Assembly: GCA_037043455.1 (NCBI GenBank)
Contig: JAWPHD010000004.1
Coordinates: 226,001 to 290,000 of the forward strand
Source of the DNA: Cyrtodaria siliqua
Taxonomy: Eukaryota; Mollusca; Bivalvia; Adapedonta; Hiatellidae
DNA: 64,000 nucleotides
Direction of reading: 5' to 3'
The translations under genes were made by a program, and so were the position numbers. Below, in pieces: positions 12,491 through 22,815 of this stretch. The notes under the pieces were generated by a model, which was not told the DNA's origin, did no database searches, and worked only from the letters and a program-made list of their open reading frames with translations. The number at the start of each line of letters is the position of its first letter. Within the stretch, counting starts at the first letter, position 1.

Positions 12491-12495
12491 ATTTG
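12491..12495. repeat. Candidate target-site duplication of the Polinton (ATTTG)
   Basis: ATTTG directly precedes the left terminal repeat and recurs at 29820-29824 directly after the right one. Polintons usually make 6-bp duplications; the sixth base differs here (G versus T) and the surroundings are AT-rich, so the exact boundary is uncertain. Confidence 0.4.
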
Positions 12496-12768
12496 ATATA
12501 TATGTATTTTGGGGGTTCTGGCTCAAAGCTATCGCTTTGCTCGAGTTTGATCCAGAAACCCCCAAAATACATATATATAAAAACTCTTACCACAAGGTGC
12601 TGAAATAAGCTGGGTTAGAGTTATATTCTGAGATTTTTTTAATAGTTATCAAAATTACATCCAAAAAATAGTCTGATTTTGTAATTTTTATAATTATAAA
12701 ATGTTTCTTTAATACAATTTTTTTTTGTTGATTTGTTATTATAATTTTACTCAAATCAACAATTTTCC
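12496..12768 (+). repeat. Left terminal inverted repeat
   Basis: It matches the reverse complement of 29540-29819 with scattered substitutions and small indels. The outermost 85 bp (12496-12580) form an imperfect palindrome with arms of about 36 bp around a CGCTTTGCTCG centre. A second hairpin near 12725-12762 has arms TTGTTGATTTG and CAAATCAACAA. Such ends probably serve replication initiation and integrase recognition; that is inference. Confidence 0.92.
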
Positions 12769-12823
12769 GACCTTGAATACAAAGGTGGTGGATCATACTC
12801 AAACACACTACTAAAACAATACA

Positions 12824-13399
12824 TTACACACTTTTTAGACTTTTTTGTAATGTTGCCATTGCTTCCTTTCTTCCCTGCTCCACTAGTTCGTTTTTTTGAA
12901 CATTACTTATTTCAGCTTTCTTTTTGGTGTCCTGTTTTAAACTATAATATTTATCCAACTCATCCAAAATCAACTTAAACTCTTGCTCGGATATCTGTGC
13001 ATCACTCAATGCTTTTGATATCAATTTTTTTATGCTATTCAACTAAGACTCCGCCAAAGTTTTTATTTCTTAATGTTTTTGAGCTTTTGAATTAAGCTTG
13101 CGTCTGATAAAATTAATACAAACACCTGTAGCTCCACATACTATTGCTGCTATTTCCAAAGGTAACAAAACTGGAACAATAAATCCAATCCCAGCCATAA
13201 TAACACCTGCAGATATTAAGGTAGTGTCAATCCCATCTGTGATATTAATACCACGTTTATATTTTTTATAAAGAGATTTGCGTGTGTCTCGCTCTGTAAT
13301 TAACTTTTGTACAATCTCTGAAATCTTATGTAATCTATAATTCTGTCCGTCTTCCACTGGCAACTCAGGATATAAACTTGGTGCTGTCGGTGGCTTCAT
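12824..13399 (-). pseudogene. Polinton two-helix membrane protein, broken
   Basis: One frame reads from the ATG at 13399 through MKPPTAPSLYPELPVEDGQ, a basic helix, then two hydrophobic segments (around ISAGVIMAGIGFIVPVLLP and EIAAIVCGATGVCINFI) and a charged helical tail. In-frame stops at 13070-13072 (TAA) and 13043-13045 (TAG) split it, but the same frame goes on with SIKKLISKALSDAQISEQEF and ends at 12824. I recognise the tail as a conserved invertebrate Polinton protein of unknown function. Two membrane spans suggest a role in a membrane or virion, which is inference. It is the leftmost gene and points outward. Confidence 0.75.
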
Positions 13400-13418
13400 T
13401 TTTTTTAATAATAAAACA

Positions 13419-13921
13419 TTAAATTAATTCAATTAATAATGACGCCACCGTATTATAGCGGTAGCATTGGTAATCTTGCATACAAAGTTAATAACAGAAC
13501 CAGCACCAATATCTAAAGGTCTATCAAAGTTATCGTGTTTGCGTGGGATGGTGTGAAGCGTTATGCTATAATTTGGTTCTTCAACACCCTTAACAGAAAC
13601 TACTACAGATACGTCACCAACTAATCGGTCACTTGCTAAACCTATTCCCATAATCCGTCCACGGCGTGTCATTACATACCCCACATTTGTTTCTGCTTCA
13701 CTGTTACCAAATGAGAGTATTCTATTCAATACAAGTGGACCCTTAGCCTCTGCAAATATTGTTATAATTCCATATTTAAGATTATCAACTCTATCTCTTA
13801 AAAGGTTGAAATGGTTAACAATAGGCACAACTCGCCTATGTAAATCTTAAACATTATTTTTTAAAGTCGCCAAATCTTTTTTTCCCACAGGTTTAGTTGC
13901 CCCAAATATACTAATTGTTTT
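13419..13921 (-). pseudogene. Polinton fibre-like or surface protein, frameshifted
   Basis: The main open stretch (13828-13433) reads VNHFNLLRDRVDNLKYG, then GYVMTRRGRIMGIGLAS and a beta-rich end with GAGSVINFVCKITNAT. The same frame extends upstream through an in-frame TAA (13847-13849) to TISIFGATKPVGKKDL. At about 13448 a frameshift moves the natural C-terminus VASLLIEL into another frame, ending at 13419. A short coiled region followed by a beta-rich head resembles fibre or tail-spike heads of this lineage; the function is inferred. The start codon is not evident; it lies next to an A-rich tract near 13921. Confidence 0.7.
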
Positions 13922-13938
13922 TTTTTAAAAATATAATT

Positions 13939-14553
13939 TTAAATAAATTCTAAAACGCAACTCATAAGTAAGCCGTGATTATTTATCTTGTTGCCATGCT
14001 CATCTTTGACTTCTAATTTTAATCAGAAATTGTACCATTTGAAAGACAGTGATATTCAGGATAAAAACCTGTATATACAATATCCCCAAACTGCTTATTT
14101 ACTACAGGTATAACCCCTATAATAGTGCTTGGCGCACCATTGAAATAATTACTACTCGTATTAACTTGTTCCAGATGAACATATAGCTGTTTATAAGGAG
14201 CTAAATCAATTGATTGTTTTCCAGTATGAGTACCTTCCACCACCCACCCTTTTTCCTCGAATCCCAACATTTTTGAAAGACCGCTTGATAATCGTATCTC
14301 TGTTGACGTCTCTAAAGATGCTATACCATTCTGCGTATTAACGGTTAGGGTAATAAACAGAGCTTCAAATATATCTGCCAACTGTTGAAAGTTATAAAGT
14401 CCATCTGGTATACGATATGTTTGGTTTGGTACTTTTTTTTTATGGCCCTATGAATAATATTATACCAACCGATAGTGTATGTAAAACTTTTTAATTCAAC
14501 GCGCTTAGTTCCATCTCTATTATCAATATATTGTTGTAAGTTAATCGCTGAGC
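13939..14553 (-). pseudogene. Polinton minor-capsid (penton-type) candidate, broken
   Basis: The longest frame (14381-14019) has NGIASLETSTEIRLSSGLSK, MLGFEEKGW, APYKQLYVHLEQ and GAPSTIIGVIPVVNKQFGD, a beta-rich protein that I recognise from other invertebrate Polintons. Upstream sequence in a second frame (NLQQYIDNRDGTKRVELK) joins at a slippage in the A9 tract near 14440. Downstream a shift at about 14022 opens the natural C-terminus (KDEHGNKINNHGLLMS), ending at 13939. By size, position and beta content it could be the single-jelly-roll minor capsid protein, but I cannot prove it. Its 5' end is cut by the R2 insertion. Confidence 0.6.
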
Positions 14554-14608
14554 CCGATACTTATATTTAGTTATCGGTGATACATTTTCAATTTCTTTTG
14601 TTTTCTTA

Positions 14609-15085
14609 CTTAATTTTTGATTCGGTGGTTCCACTACTCCAGCCGATTAAAGGCTCTGGGTATTGTTTAACCACTCAAAGGATATGTTGTCTGCTTTTTA
14701 ATTTAGTCTTTTGGCTGTTACTTGTGATACGCAGGCTTCATAACCGCTGCTCCCAACTAAATTCCATTATGTTTATTTCGCTCTTCGGGGCATTTAATTT
14801 TATTAGATACTGGGACCTTACGCCGTACGACATGGGGAAGCATATAACTCCATGTCCACCGCCGTAGGCATGCCATCTTCGGGATGGTTAAAATTGTGTA
14901 CTATTGATTTTATGAATATTGAGTTCTGCTCGGCCCGGGGCTGGGGGTGGGGGGGGGGGGGGGCGTAAGCGGTAGCTAGCATATTTCACTACCGCTCATG
15001 AACGGTCTCAATCAAACCGAGACTGCAATATTTCGTATGTGTCGTGCTCGGCCGTTTCCAAAGGTCCATTATCACTCTTTTCTTT
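14609..15085 (+). repeat. R2 repeat, full-length copy inserted in the Polinton
   Basis: It aligns end to end with 33750-34207: GATTCGGTGGTTCCACTACTCC, GGCTCTGGGTATTGTTTAACC, GCTCCCAACTAAATTCCATT, the CCATCTTCGGGATGG hairpin, two 3' stem-loops and the GTTTCCAAAGGTCCATTATCA tail. A G-rich run at 14942-14963 is local expansion. It lies in the spacer between the divergent genes at 13939-14553 and 15146-16294, where a shared promoter would be expected. Confidence 0.85.
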
Positions 15086-15145
15086 GTCTATGTTTGAAAT
15101 TGTATGAAACATTTTTTTTAATATATATAATATTCAAGTACTTTC

Positions 15146-16294
15146 AGCAAGAAAGTGATAGATATAATAAGTCAAAACATAGTCATTACATCAAACGGTA
15201 AAGGCTTTAAAGCATCATTCCCCAATTTTTTTGAAAAATACAAACTCCCATACGTCAAATCAGATTCTATAGTCCAAAGCTTGGAAACAGACTGGATGTT
15301 ATTTTGGCAGAACCAGTTGAATTTTGCTATTTGGTGTGCGACAACTGGGTGTGGTATTGATTTCAACAATCGTCTGAAAGCTGATGCCCTGGTTGGTTCG
15401 TTATTTCGATTTCATGTCTATTACCAAGTCAGAAGAATATTATTTGAGATGAGTGTAGCAATGCCGCAAGACTCAAATTGGAATGCATTTAGTAACACAT
15501 ATAACCGAAACGCATACGACAGAATATGCAAGGAGTTTAACGTTGACTTAAATGCAGACTGGAGACAGAAACAAAGCTATAATAATGGTCTAGGAACAAT
15601 TTATAATTACTGGACAAATATTGGTTATCATCCTTTGATAAATTCTGTATACGACAACAAAACGATGAGTTTCACAGTCTATGAGAGTGATAAAACATAC
15701 CACATTGATTACATTGCACAAGGATCTGAAGCAGACAACAGCTGGTCTACTATGGGATTTACAAGAGCAGGAGTAGAACGCATCAATGAGAGCATAAGAA
15801 CATACTGCTGGGCATACCTTGGCTCACAATCACAAACAAGAACAGATATACTTGGAACTGGAACGGCATTTGATGCTCAAAAACAATTTCTGGCAAATGT
15901 AGAGGACGCAATAAATTTCAAGGTATGAAAACACTCTAAAATATGAAAGAAGTAAAGTAAATTTTGTCTATGGAAGTGGATTGTACATGTCTCCGAGTGA
16001 CATGGAGTTGAGAATCGGAACAATACAAGACTACAATAATGAAATTGTAATAGCAACCGATGCGCAAGCATTAGGATTGAATAATGATGTAAATATAAAA
16101 CCAGTACCACCAAAAATTGTTCAACCTTTTCAAGGCACCACAACAAAGATTTTTTTACCGGAACATTCTGACTTTGATAAATCATTGATACATAAAAGTG
16201 TGGAGCGATTGAACATGAAGATAACAAAACATCTATAATTTTTGGTACTATAGTAATAGGTCTTGCTGCATTACTCATTTACGAGATTTTCTGA
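15146..16294 (+). pseudogene. Conserved Polinton virion-type protein with C-terminal membrane anchor
   Basis: An open stretch of about 257 codons (15155-15928) includes DWMLFWQNQLNFAIWCATTG, DWRQKQSYNNGLGTIYNYW and GVERINESIRTYCWAYLG, ending at VEDAINF. A frameshift near 15923 moves it into the frame giving ENTLKYERSKVNFVYGSGLY and MSPSDMELRIGTIQDYNN. A second shift near 16205 gives a final hydrophobic anchor SIIFGTIVIGLAALLIYEIF and the stop at 16294. I know this protein from many invertebrate Polintons, where its function is undefined; the tail anchor and position among capsid genes suggest a virion or membrane role. No ATG fits; the start was probably altered by the neighbouring insertion. 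It overlaps the end of the next gene by 20 bp, tail to tail. Confidence 0.75.
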
Positions 16295-17670
16295 ACCACT
16301 CTTTGGCTGCCACATACAACAACCCGGAAACAAACACAAGCAAAGCCCATAGATTGTTACGAAGCCAATTAATAACATTACCTGTTGCAGATAAAAGCCA
16401 TGATACTATTGCACCAATAACTGCAGCAGCTTTACCAGCTAGGTTGGCAAGAAGTTTACCAAGATTACTTAGTTGTTTTTTATCCAATCCTTGACACTTG
16501 ATGGATCAGGGTTTGGAGTTGGCTTTGGAGATGGAGTTGGCGCAGCACTTGATGTGGGAATAATAGCATTAATTATCACCCCAAGAATCATACCAAATGC
16601 AGTCAGGATACTAACAATAGTAATACCTTACTCCCTGATCAAGGTTTTGATTCTTTCACCAAGAGTTGTATCCTCGTTTAACATTTTGTTTATTGTCTTT
16701 TTATTCTGCTTACTTGGTTACGGAAAGCTTCTCTGTTTTCATTGATTGCATCCATCCTTGCTCCTCTCTCAACTTTAAGGTCTTTGGTGCGATCGCTAGT
16801 TCTTTTTATCTGGAATTTATCAGTGTCAGTCTTAGCTTGTTCTAACTTTTGTTTGTCTCTTGTTATGACTTTATCAAGTTGTGTGAGTTTTGCCAAGTTA
16901 TTGGTGAGTTCTTCCTTGACAGTTGTCATCGCTTTTACTATTCCATCCATTTCACGCTTGTCTCTATTTGTTTGTGTTTTAACATCAGGACGCTCATCCA
17001 CATTCCGGTCATAAATTAATGTCTCTCTTATCCATTGATGTCTCTATGTGGTTTACTGTCCTCCTTGAATGCTACTTTCCCTGTCCGATATTTTTATATT
17101 TCTTATCCATAATATGTGATCAATTTTGTACTGTAATAGCATCTATATTATCTGGTAAATCGTTTCTTGTGCTCTCCAACGCTTGCCGAGCTTCCTGTGA
17201 TAATTTTGTTTTACTGTCATACTCTGGCAAATTCAAAAATTGTCTTACCGCCATTGTTCCCCTTGTTCCCCAGAGACAATAACCCTGTTATATTCATTTG
17301 CCAAAGAACCAAGAGCAAGAAATGTTGCATTACATTGCCTGTAAGTCATTTTTATTTCTTTATCACCAACAACCCAGTATAATGTTTTACCATCATCTGA
17401 TACTTTAAACTGGTCATAATCCATTTTGTCCGGTGCCATCTTATATCGTTTTCCTATTTCATCATAAAAGGATTTTACAAGATTTTTCTTGTGTGCTTCA
17501 AGTTGGGATTTTCTCACTTCCCACCGAAGTTCAGCAATATGGTCACTTTGATTAAGAAGACTTTTTTGAACAGGCTCATCCGGCACCATTGGTAAATCAT
17601 CATCAAAATATTCCTCATAATCATCTGGATCAAACGTAGGATTGTCAAACACAAATCCTCCTTCAGCCAT
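16275..17670 (-). pseudogene. Long Polinton coiled-coil/membrane protein, multiply broken
   Basis: Pieces in consecutive frames form one gene. An acidic N-terminus starts at the ATG at 17670 (MAEGGFVFDNPTFDPDDYEE), followed by FYDEIGKRYKMAPDKMDYD and LANEYNR, then after a shift at 17249 FLNLPEYDSKTKLSQEARQ and ITVQN. Next comes a long coiled coil (17000-16690; LTNNLAKLTQLDK, RDKQKLEQAKTD). Another shift leads to a membrane segment VSILTAFGMILGVIINAI interrupted by a TAA, a Pro/Thr linker (APTPSPKPTPNPDP), and a C-terminal hydrophobic block LGKLLANLAGKAAAVIGAIV ending at 16275. A 65-bp Penelope-like insert sits at 17036-17100. The architecture is one I recognise from invertebrate Polintons; its role is unknown, perhaps scaffolding or membrane interaction. 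Confidence 0.8.
17036..17100 (+). mobile_element. 65-bp Penelope-like 3' end with 10-bp target duplication
   Basis: The insert carries GTCCTCCTTGAATGCTACTT and ends CTGTCCGATATTTTTATATT, the 3' terminus of the PLEs elsewhere in the window. TCTTATCCAT at 17026-17035 is repeated exactly at 17101-17110. This is an extremely 5'-truncated retrotransposition into a Polinton gene. Confidence 0.85.
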
Positions 17671-17717
17671 TGTTTATTTTATTGAATTTTAAAAAATATA
17701 TTTAAAAAATAAAAACA
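17671..17717. promoter_or_regulatory. Divergent 47-bp spacer, probable bidirectional promoter
   Basis: This nearly pure A/T spacer separates the start of the coiled-coil gene (-) from the major capsid gene (+). Similar head-to-head spacers occur at 25087-25127 and 29172-29232. Both flanking ORFs begin directly after A-rich runs. Confidence 0.45.
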
Positions 17718-19169
17718 ATGTCAGCTTACGGAAACAAACTCAATCCTCATAGAAAACTAAGAGAACCTTATGGTGCCAAGGGCATCCGCACAAGTGTAGT
17801 AATAACTAATAATCCATCAACAATAGGTCAAAACCAGCAACTGCTTGTGAGATTTCCCAATCTAAGTGCTAATGATGTGATAGTTCCACGTACTGCTCGT
17901 CTTGCCTTTGAAATAGAACTTAAAAGCACCAAAGACCCCAACGCTACTATATACCAGAATTTGAGTAGAACAATTGTGAAAAAAATGACAATAAGAATAG
18001 GTGGCAATGAAGTCATGACATTAGATGACAGTGATATATATCATTGTTATGTAGATTTATGGAAAAGCCCTACCGAACGATTAAACATGGCTTACCAAGG
18101 TGTTGTTAGTAAAGCCTCAGTCATACTGAGTTGCGATCGCTTGCGATTTCCCCCAGTCGCAGACCGGGATAATCGCGAGAAGGTCGGGGTCAATCGCAGA
18201 CGTTGCAGTCACACTCCGAGCACTGAAAAGACTGATCGCATAACAAATGGCTGTAGCAATCGTGGGTGTGGTCCCAACGATTTTAGACATATCGTACGAT
18301 TGCTTTCGAATTGTCGTACGACTACCTGCAATCACTTGCAGAATTTTGCAGCCGGCAGCACGACTACTTGTGACTGGTAGTGCGAGTGATCGGAAATAGC
18401 TGCGAGTATTCACAGCCAGTTGCAATCGGTTGTATGATCGGTCGTTTTATTTGGAGGTGTGGCCTGGTGTGAACATTTAATTTGGGAGTCTCAGGAATTA
18501 CAGAAAATATTATTTGCTATTCAAATACATAAAACAACTTGTCATTTGTGTCTTAGCCCTAGTATTATAATACTCAACCATAGCAGGATGCAACCAAAAA
18601 ACGGAACAGAAATATCTCCCGCATTCAACCGTTTAGTTGTCTCAATTGCACGTTTTTACGCCGAATGCCGTTGTAATGAGAAGTGAATACATATTGGAGA
18701 TAAATATTTGTAAAGTGACGATATATGATAGCTAAAATCCGCATTAATATGGGAATACATACGGGAGAGAAATAAAGTGATTAGGAAGATAAATGATAAT
18801 ATAATTCTACAAAAATAAACTTTGAATGCATACAGTTATTTACAGGTACATAGTTTCCGAACCAATGTTCGCTGGAAGTAGCAGTATAAAACAAAAAACA
18901 CCAAGTTTATTTCCCATAAAGAGTCGGTTTATCGTAGCGGGGGTCGAACACACAAAGCCATTCTCCATCAGACTGGGTTCCGACTTATAAACATACCAAT
19001 ACTTTATAAAGATTTATAAATTTCAATGCACGAGTTTAAGTGCACAAATGACCAATAAGTCCGAATTTAGTCCGGGTCCGACCCTAGGTTCTAAGACCAG
19101 ACACCTTGCCCTCGTTCGGGTTCCGGCTAACCATGACCGCGTGGTTAAGGTTCGAACCTCAGGCCACTT

Positions 19170-20180
19170 TCAATAAAAAGGTTTGTTTTTCAGCTTTTCT
19201 AAGAACGTATTGAACCCGTGCTAACATATAACCTTGATCTATAAGACGGAACCCAGTCTGGATCTCACCCCAGGGTCTAAGCTACGAGTATATATACAAC
19301 AACCCCTTTAGCAACACTCACTCGGTTGCTATGGACATGTAATCAAATAGTCCTATACTCGCACTTAAAGTTAGTGCGGTCACTTTTCAATCGTTCTAGG
19401 AGTTTATGCAACCCGTGCTGACATAATTTATAACCTTGACATATAAGTTCGAACCCAGTCTGGTTCTCACCCCTGGGGTCTAAGCTTCTTGTACATATAA
19501 AACAACCCTCTTAGCAACACCTCCTCGGTTGCTAGGGGCAGATAATCAATTGAATTGAATTGAATGTTGTTTAACGGCTCATCAACACAGTACAGGTTAT
19601 TTAGAGCCGCCCCAGAGAGAGTGGAAGGATACATTGGAATCCGGGAATCTGCCCTACTCTTATTATCGAATAGATTTCTATGGTTCTTTAACGTGCTCGG
19701 TTGATAGACCGATACACGGGACCGCCCGGTTTACGTCCCCATCCGACGGACGAGGCTAAGGAAAATTGTCTTGCCCAAGAACACTGACGGAACTCAGTTG
19801 CACCACGGAGGCAGATAATCAAGGCTGGTACTTTAAATTTAGGGTAATTCGTTATTTTTCAATCACTCTAACAGCTTCTGCAAGCCGTGCTGACATATAG
19901 CATTGACCTATAAGTCGGAACCCAGTCTGCATCACACCCCGGGGGTCTAAGCTACGAGTATATATACAACAACCCTCTTGGCAGCACCCCCTCGGTTGCT
20001 AGGGGCAGATAATCAAATAGTCCTATACTTTAAAATAGGATAATTAGTTAGTGCGGTCACTTTTCAATCGTTCTAAAAGCTTATGTAACCCGTGCTGACA
20101 TATAACCTTGACCTGTAAGTCCGATCCCAGTCCGGATCTCATCCTTGGGATCAAAGCTACGAGTACATATAAAGCAGATA
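19170..20180. repeat. Tandem repeat of about 190 bp, at least four units
   Basis: Units begin near 19195, 19385, 19855 and 20047, and share CCGTGCTGACATA, TAACCTTGACCTATAAGT, GGAACCCAGTCTGGATCTCA, TCTAAGCTACGAGTATATA and CTCGGTTGCTAGGGGCAGAT. The gap between the second and third equals one unit plus a SINE insertion. A weaker related stretch lies at 18890-19170. Confidence 0.75.
19550..19810 (-). mobile_element. 5'-truncated SINE with 12-bp target duplication
   Basis: It is the reverse complement of the body of the SINE at 34285-34604, including the CGTTAAACAACATTCAATTCA tail region and the ACCGGGCGGTCCCG block, but it lacks the tRNA-like head. GCAGATAATCAA at 19538-19549 recurs at 19811-19822. 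Confidence 0.85.
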
Positions 20181-22155
20181 ATCAAAGTTAGGATACTTCG
20201 TTATTTTCAATTATTTAACACCTACTGCAACCCCTGCAAACCATTCTAACGTTCGTTATGGACACTCTAGTGTATATATAATATACAAGTATATGGAGGG
20301 AACTCCCTGGCGGTCCTGTTCAGTTGAAGTTCGAACCTCTAGGTTGTGGGGTAACGTGGGGTACGATACCACGGAGAAAATGCGGGAGAGGCTGTTTAGT
20401 TCAGCGATTTTTATAATCCCGAAGTTCGGGAAATTATTCATAAAATGCGAGGTAGAAGTAGATATATGAGTGCTGCTAAAACCGGGGCCTCAAAGCCAGG
20501 GTGTCGGAAAAACAGACACAATAAACCCGAGTTTGCAATCTTGCGGGTGCTTTTTTGTTCTCTGCTTTCAGCTGATCTTCAGATACACACATATCACTCC
20601 ACCTCCTGGTGACCTGCCTGTGGCTCTTCGGTTCCTAATAATATTTATTAAATATATGAAATCAAGTCGAAAATATTGTTTCTCCTTTATGTATACAGAG
20701 AATAAACGTTTCATACATGTATAATGTTAATTGCAACTTGCCATCAACTAAAGACTGTTTTAATATTTTATGAAATGCTATTTTCTAAGGTTATAGTTGA
20801 TTTGTACTTTTAATTAAGTTAATACACTGACTATTTTAATAAATAAATAATAATAACAATATAAATATATATTTAAATTCTGCAACTGGCCTGTCGATCG
20901 CAAAGAGGTCGTGATATTCCACTACTTCTCGTACCACATATTGTGAACGTGCTCGAGCTATTGCACGAACAATCGCACGGAGGTGCAACAGGTCGTGCAA
21001 TCGGTAGCAGCTGGTCGTGCGAGGGGGCGGAGACCAAAATGTCTTGCGATCATCTGCAATCGTACACGACAGCATGCAACAGGTCGTGCAGCAACAAGTA
21101 GCACGACTGCTTGCGACCTCTTGCGATCACTTCGGTCGCAACAAGGTTTTTGTGCATGTTCAAAAACCTTGCTTCGACCGATTTTGGTTGTACGAGTATC
21201 TGCGATCGCCTGCGACTGCATACGGCTTACTGCACGATTTTCTGCGATCTCTTGCAATTTTCTTCATTTTCTTGATTGCAAGAAGTCGTAAGGCCAATGT
21301 GAATGGCACTTAAAGCAAACATGTTAAAACATAGAGTTGGTACAGGTGATGCTTCCTCAGACGCTGAGGATGAAGCTGTAGCAGCAGCTTATGAAAATAG
21401 ATTTTGTATTCCACTGGACTTTGAAATGTTAGAAAGTCATATGCCATTTTATCAAGCGGGGCTTGGTGATAGGTTAGAATATGAATTAACGTTTAACGAT
21501 TATAACAAAGTTATCAAAAGCAGTGATGTTGATGCATCTTATGCAATACAAAATATCTGCTTGGAATTTGATATGGTTAGTGAATTAGCCAGACAAATAA
21601 GACAAAGCAAATCAATGGTAAGATGTCATTTATGCATGATTGTATCTTGCGACATAGAAAAATAATAGCAAACAAATATGATACCCTTTCGAATATCAAC
21701 ATTAATGTACCAGCACGGAGCATGAAAGGTATTTTAATGCTGTTTGAAGACCCAAACAGAACAGACACGGAATTATTTTACAACCCAAAGATTGAAAATG
21801 TTGAAATGACAATAGAGGGCGTACCAAATCAGTTATATAGTCAGGGCATGAAGGCATATCAACATTGGGATGAAATCAACAAATATTTTGCCTTGACATC
21901 AAAAAGAAACAAAGACAGACATAGTGGTGAAGGACTTATGCTTTACCAATGTTTCTCTTGAGAGCTATCTAACAAAATCATATGCTTTGTGGCTTGACCT
22001 TAGAACATGTGATGACAATTTATTATACGGCAGTGGAAGAAAAATAGAAAACGGCAGTGAAGGCATAACGATACTAATAAACAAAAAAGCAGAAACAAAT
22101 CAATCTTTAAATATTTATGTATATATAAAACAAGATGCGCAAATCAATTTTGAAG

Positions 22156-22815
22156 ATGGAAGATACAAAGAAATACGATTTTAGTTTGCACAAATATCCT
22201 AAATATCCACACAGTGCCATCATCTGTGGTCAGACAGGCTGCGGTAAAACAGAGTTTGTTCTTGACATACTTGAACAAGAGTATGTTGGAGTTTTTGAAC
22301 ATATAATTATATTGTTTCCAACCATAGAGTGGAACGAGGATTATAAAAATAGACCCTAGATAGGAGATGTAAGACACCCGGGAGATGAACAAATAACAAT
22401 TGTCAATCCCGTTAGCAACGGTAAAGAAATGCTACAAGAACTGTTGCGTTTATTTTTTAAACAATATGCTGGCAAGCCCACACTATATATCATTGATGAT
22501 TGCTCCGCCACAAAAGAATTAACAAAGAAAAAAGATATTTTATCAGAGTTGGCATTCTCTGGTCGTCACGCCAAACAATCAGTGTGGGTCATTTCACAGA
22601 GATATAATTCTGTATTGAAAGATTTGAGGGAGCAAGCAAAATGGTTGTGTATGTTTTACACCAAGGACAGAGATAGTTATGAAAATTGTTTGAGAGAGAA
22701 TGATGTTATTCAAACGCTGGAGGAGAGAACCAGAATAAGAAAAGCTTTAGCAAAAACTAAATATTCCAAGTTAATTTTGAGGACTAAGCAACCAACTGGT
22801 TATTGGGTTGAATAA
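22156..22815 (+). pseudogene. Polinton packaging ATPase (FtsK/HerA type) with one internal stop
   Basis: From MEDTKKYDFS the frame gives a Walker A motif (ICGQTGCGKTEFVLDI; residues about 20-35), a Walker B motif (TLYIIDDCSATKEL) and a sensor/arginine region (SELAFSGRHAKQSVWVISQR). This is the A32-like genome-packaging ATPase of Polintons and related viruses, which would pump DNA into the capsid. One TAG at 22357-22359 interrupts the frame where related proteins have Trp (TGG to TAG by one change); the frame is otherwise open to 22815. An upstream ATG at 22135 is also in frame, but 22156 fits the usual length. It overlaps the capsid gene end. Confidence 0.9.

Larger units (their letters stand above)
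18117..21287. mobile_element. 3.2-kb non-autonomous DNA transposon inside the capsid gene
   Basis: GTAAAGCC at 18109-18116 and GTAAGGCC at 21288-21295 look like an 8-bp target duplication with one later mutation; joining there resumes capsid codons after correcting one extra base. Both ends (18125-18440 and 20930-21285) are GC-rich arrays of TTGCGATC, TCGCA, TCGTGC and related words in both orientations, as in subterminal transposase-binding regions of hAT or Harbinger elements. No transposase is recognised. The middle carries a satellite and a SINE. The 8-bp duplication favours hAT or P, but classical terminal inverted repeats were not found by eye. Confidence 0.7.
17718..22184 (+). pseudogene. 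Polinton major capsid protein (double jelly-roll), split by a transposon
   Basis: The first part (17718-18116, about 133 codons) has LLVRFPNLSANDVIVPRTAR, KKMTIRIGGNEVMTLDDSDI and CYVDLWKSPTERLNMAYQG, signatures of the hexon-like capsid protein of Polintons and adintoviruses. A 3.2-kb insert follows. Coding resumes at about 21296 with AYENRFCIPLDFEMLESHMP, GDRLEYELTFNDYNKVI, then after a frameshift near 21617 VPARSMKGILMLFED and NPKIENVEMTIEGVPNQLYS. A second shift near 21920 leads to SYALWLDLRT and the end at 22184. Together these make about 425 residues, on the short side for the family. The product would form the icosahedral shell. It overlaps the ATPase start by 29 bp. Confidence 0.92.

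Noticed and set aside
14964..15060. Hammerhead ribozyme in R2
   Set aside because: The two stem-loops are clear but I could not find the CUGANGA...GAAA core in either orientation.
15877..16278. 133-codon minus-strand frame
   Set aside because: Antisense to the conserved tail-anchored Polinton protein.
20836..21313. Arg/Cys/Ala-rich frames on both strands at the right end of the capsid-gene insert
   Set aside because: Composition follows the GC-rich TTGCGATC/TCGTGC arrays; four overlapping frames look alike and none matches a transposase.
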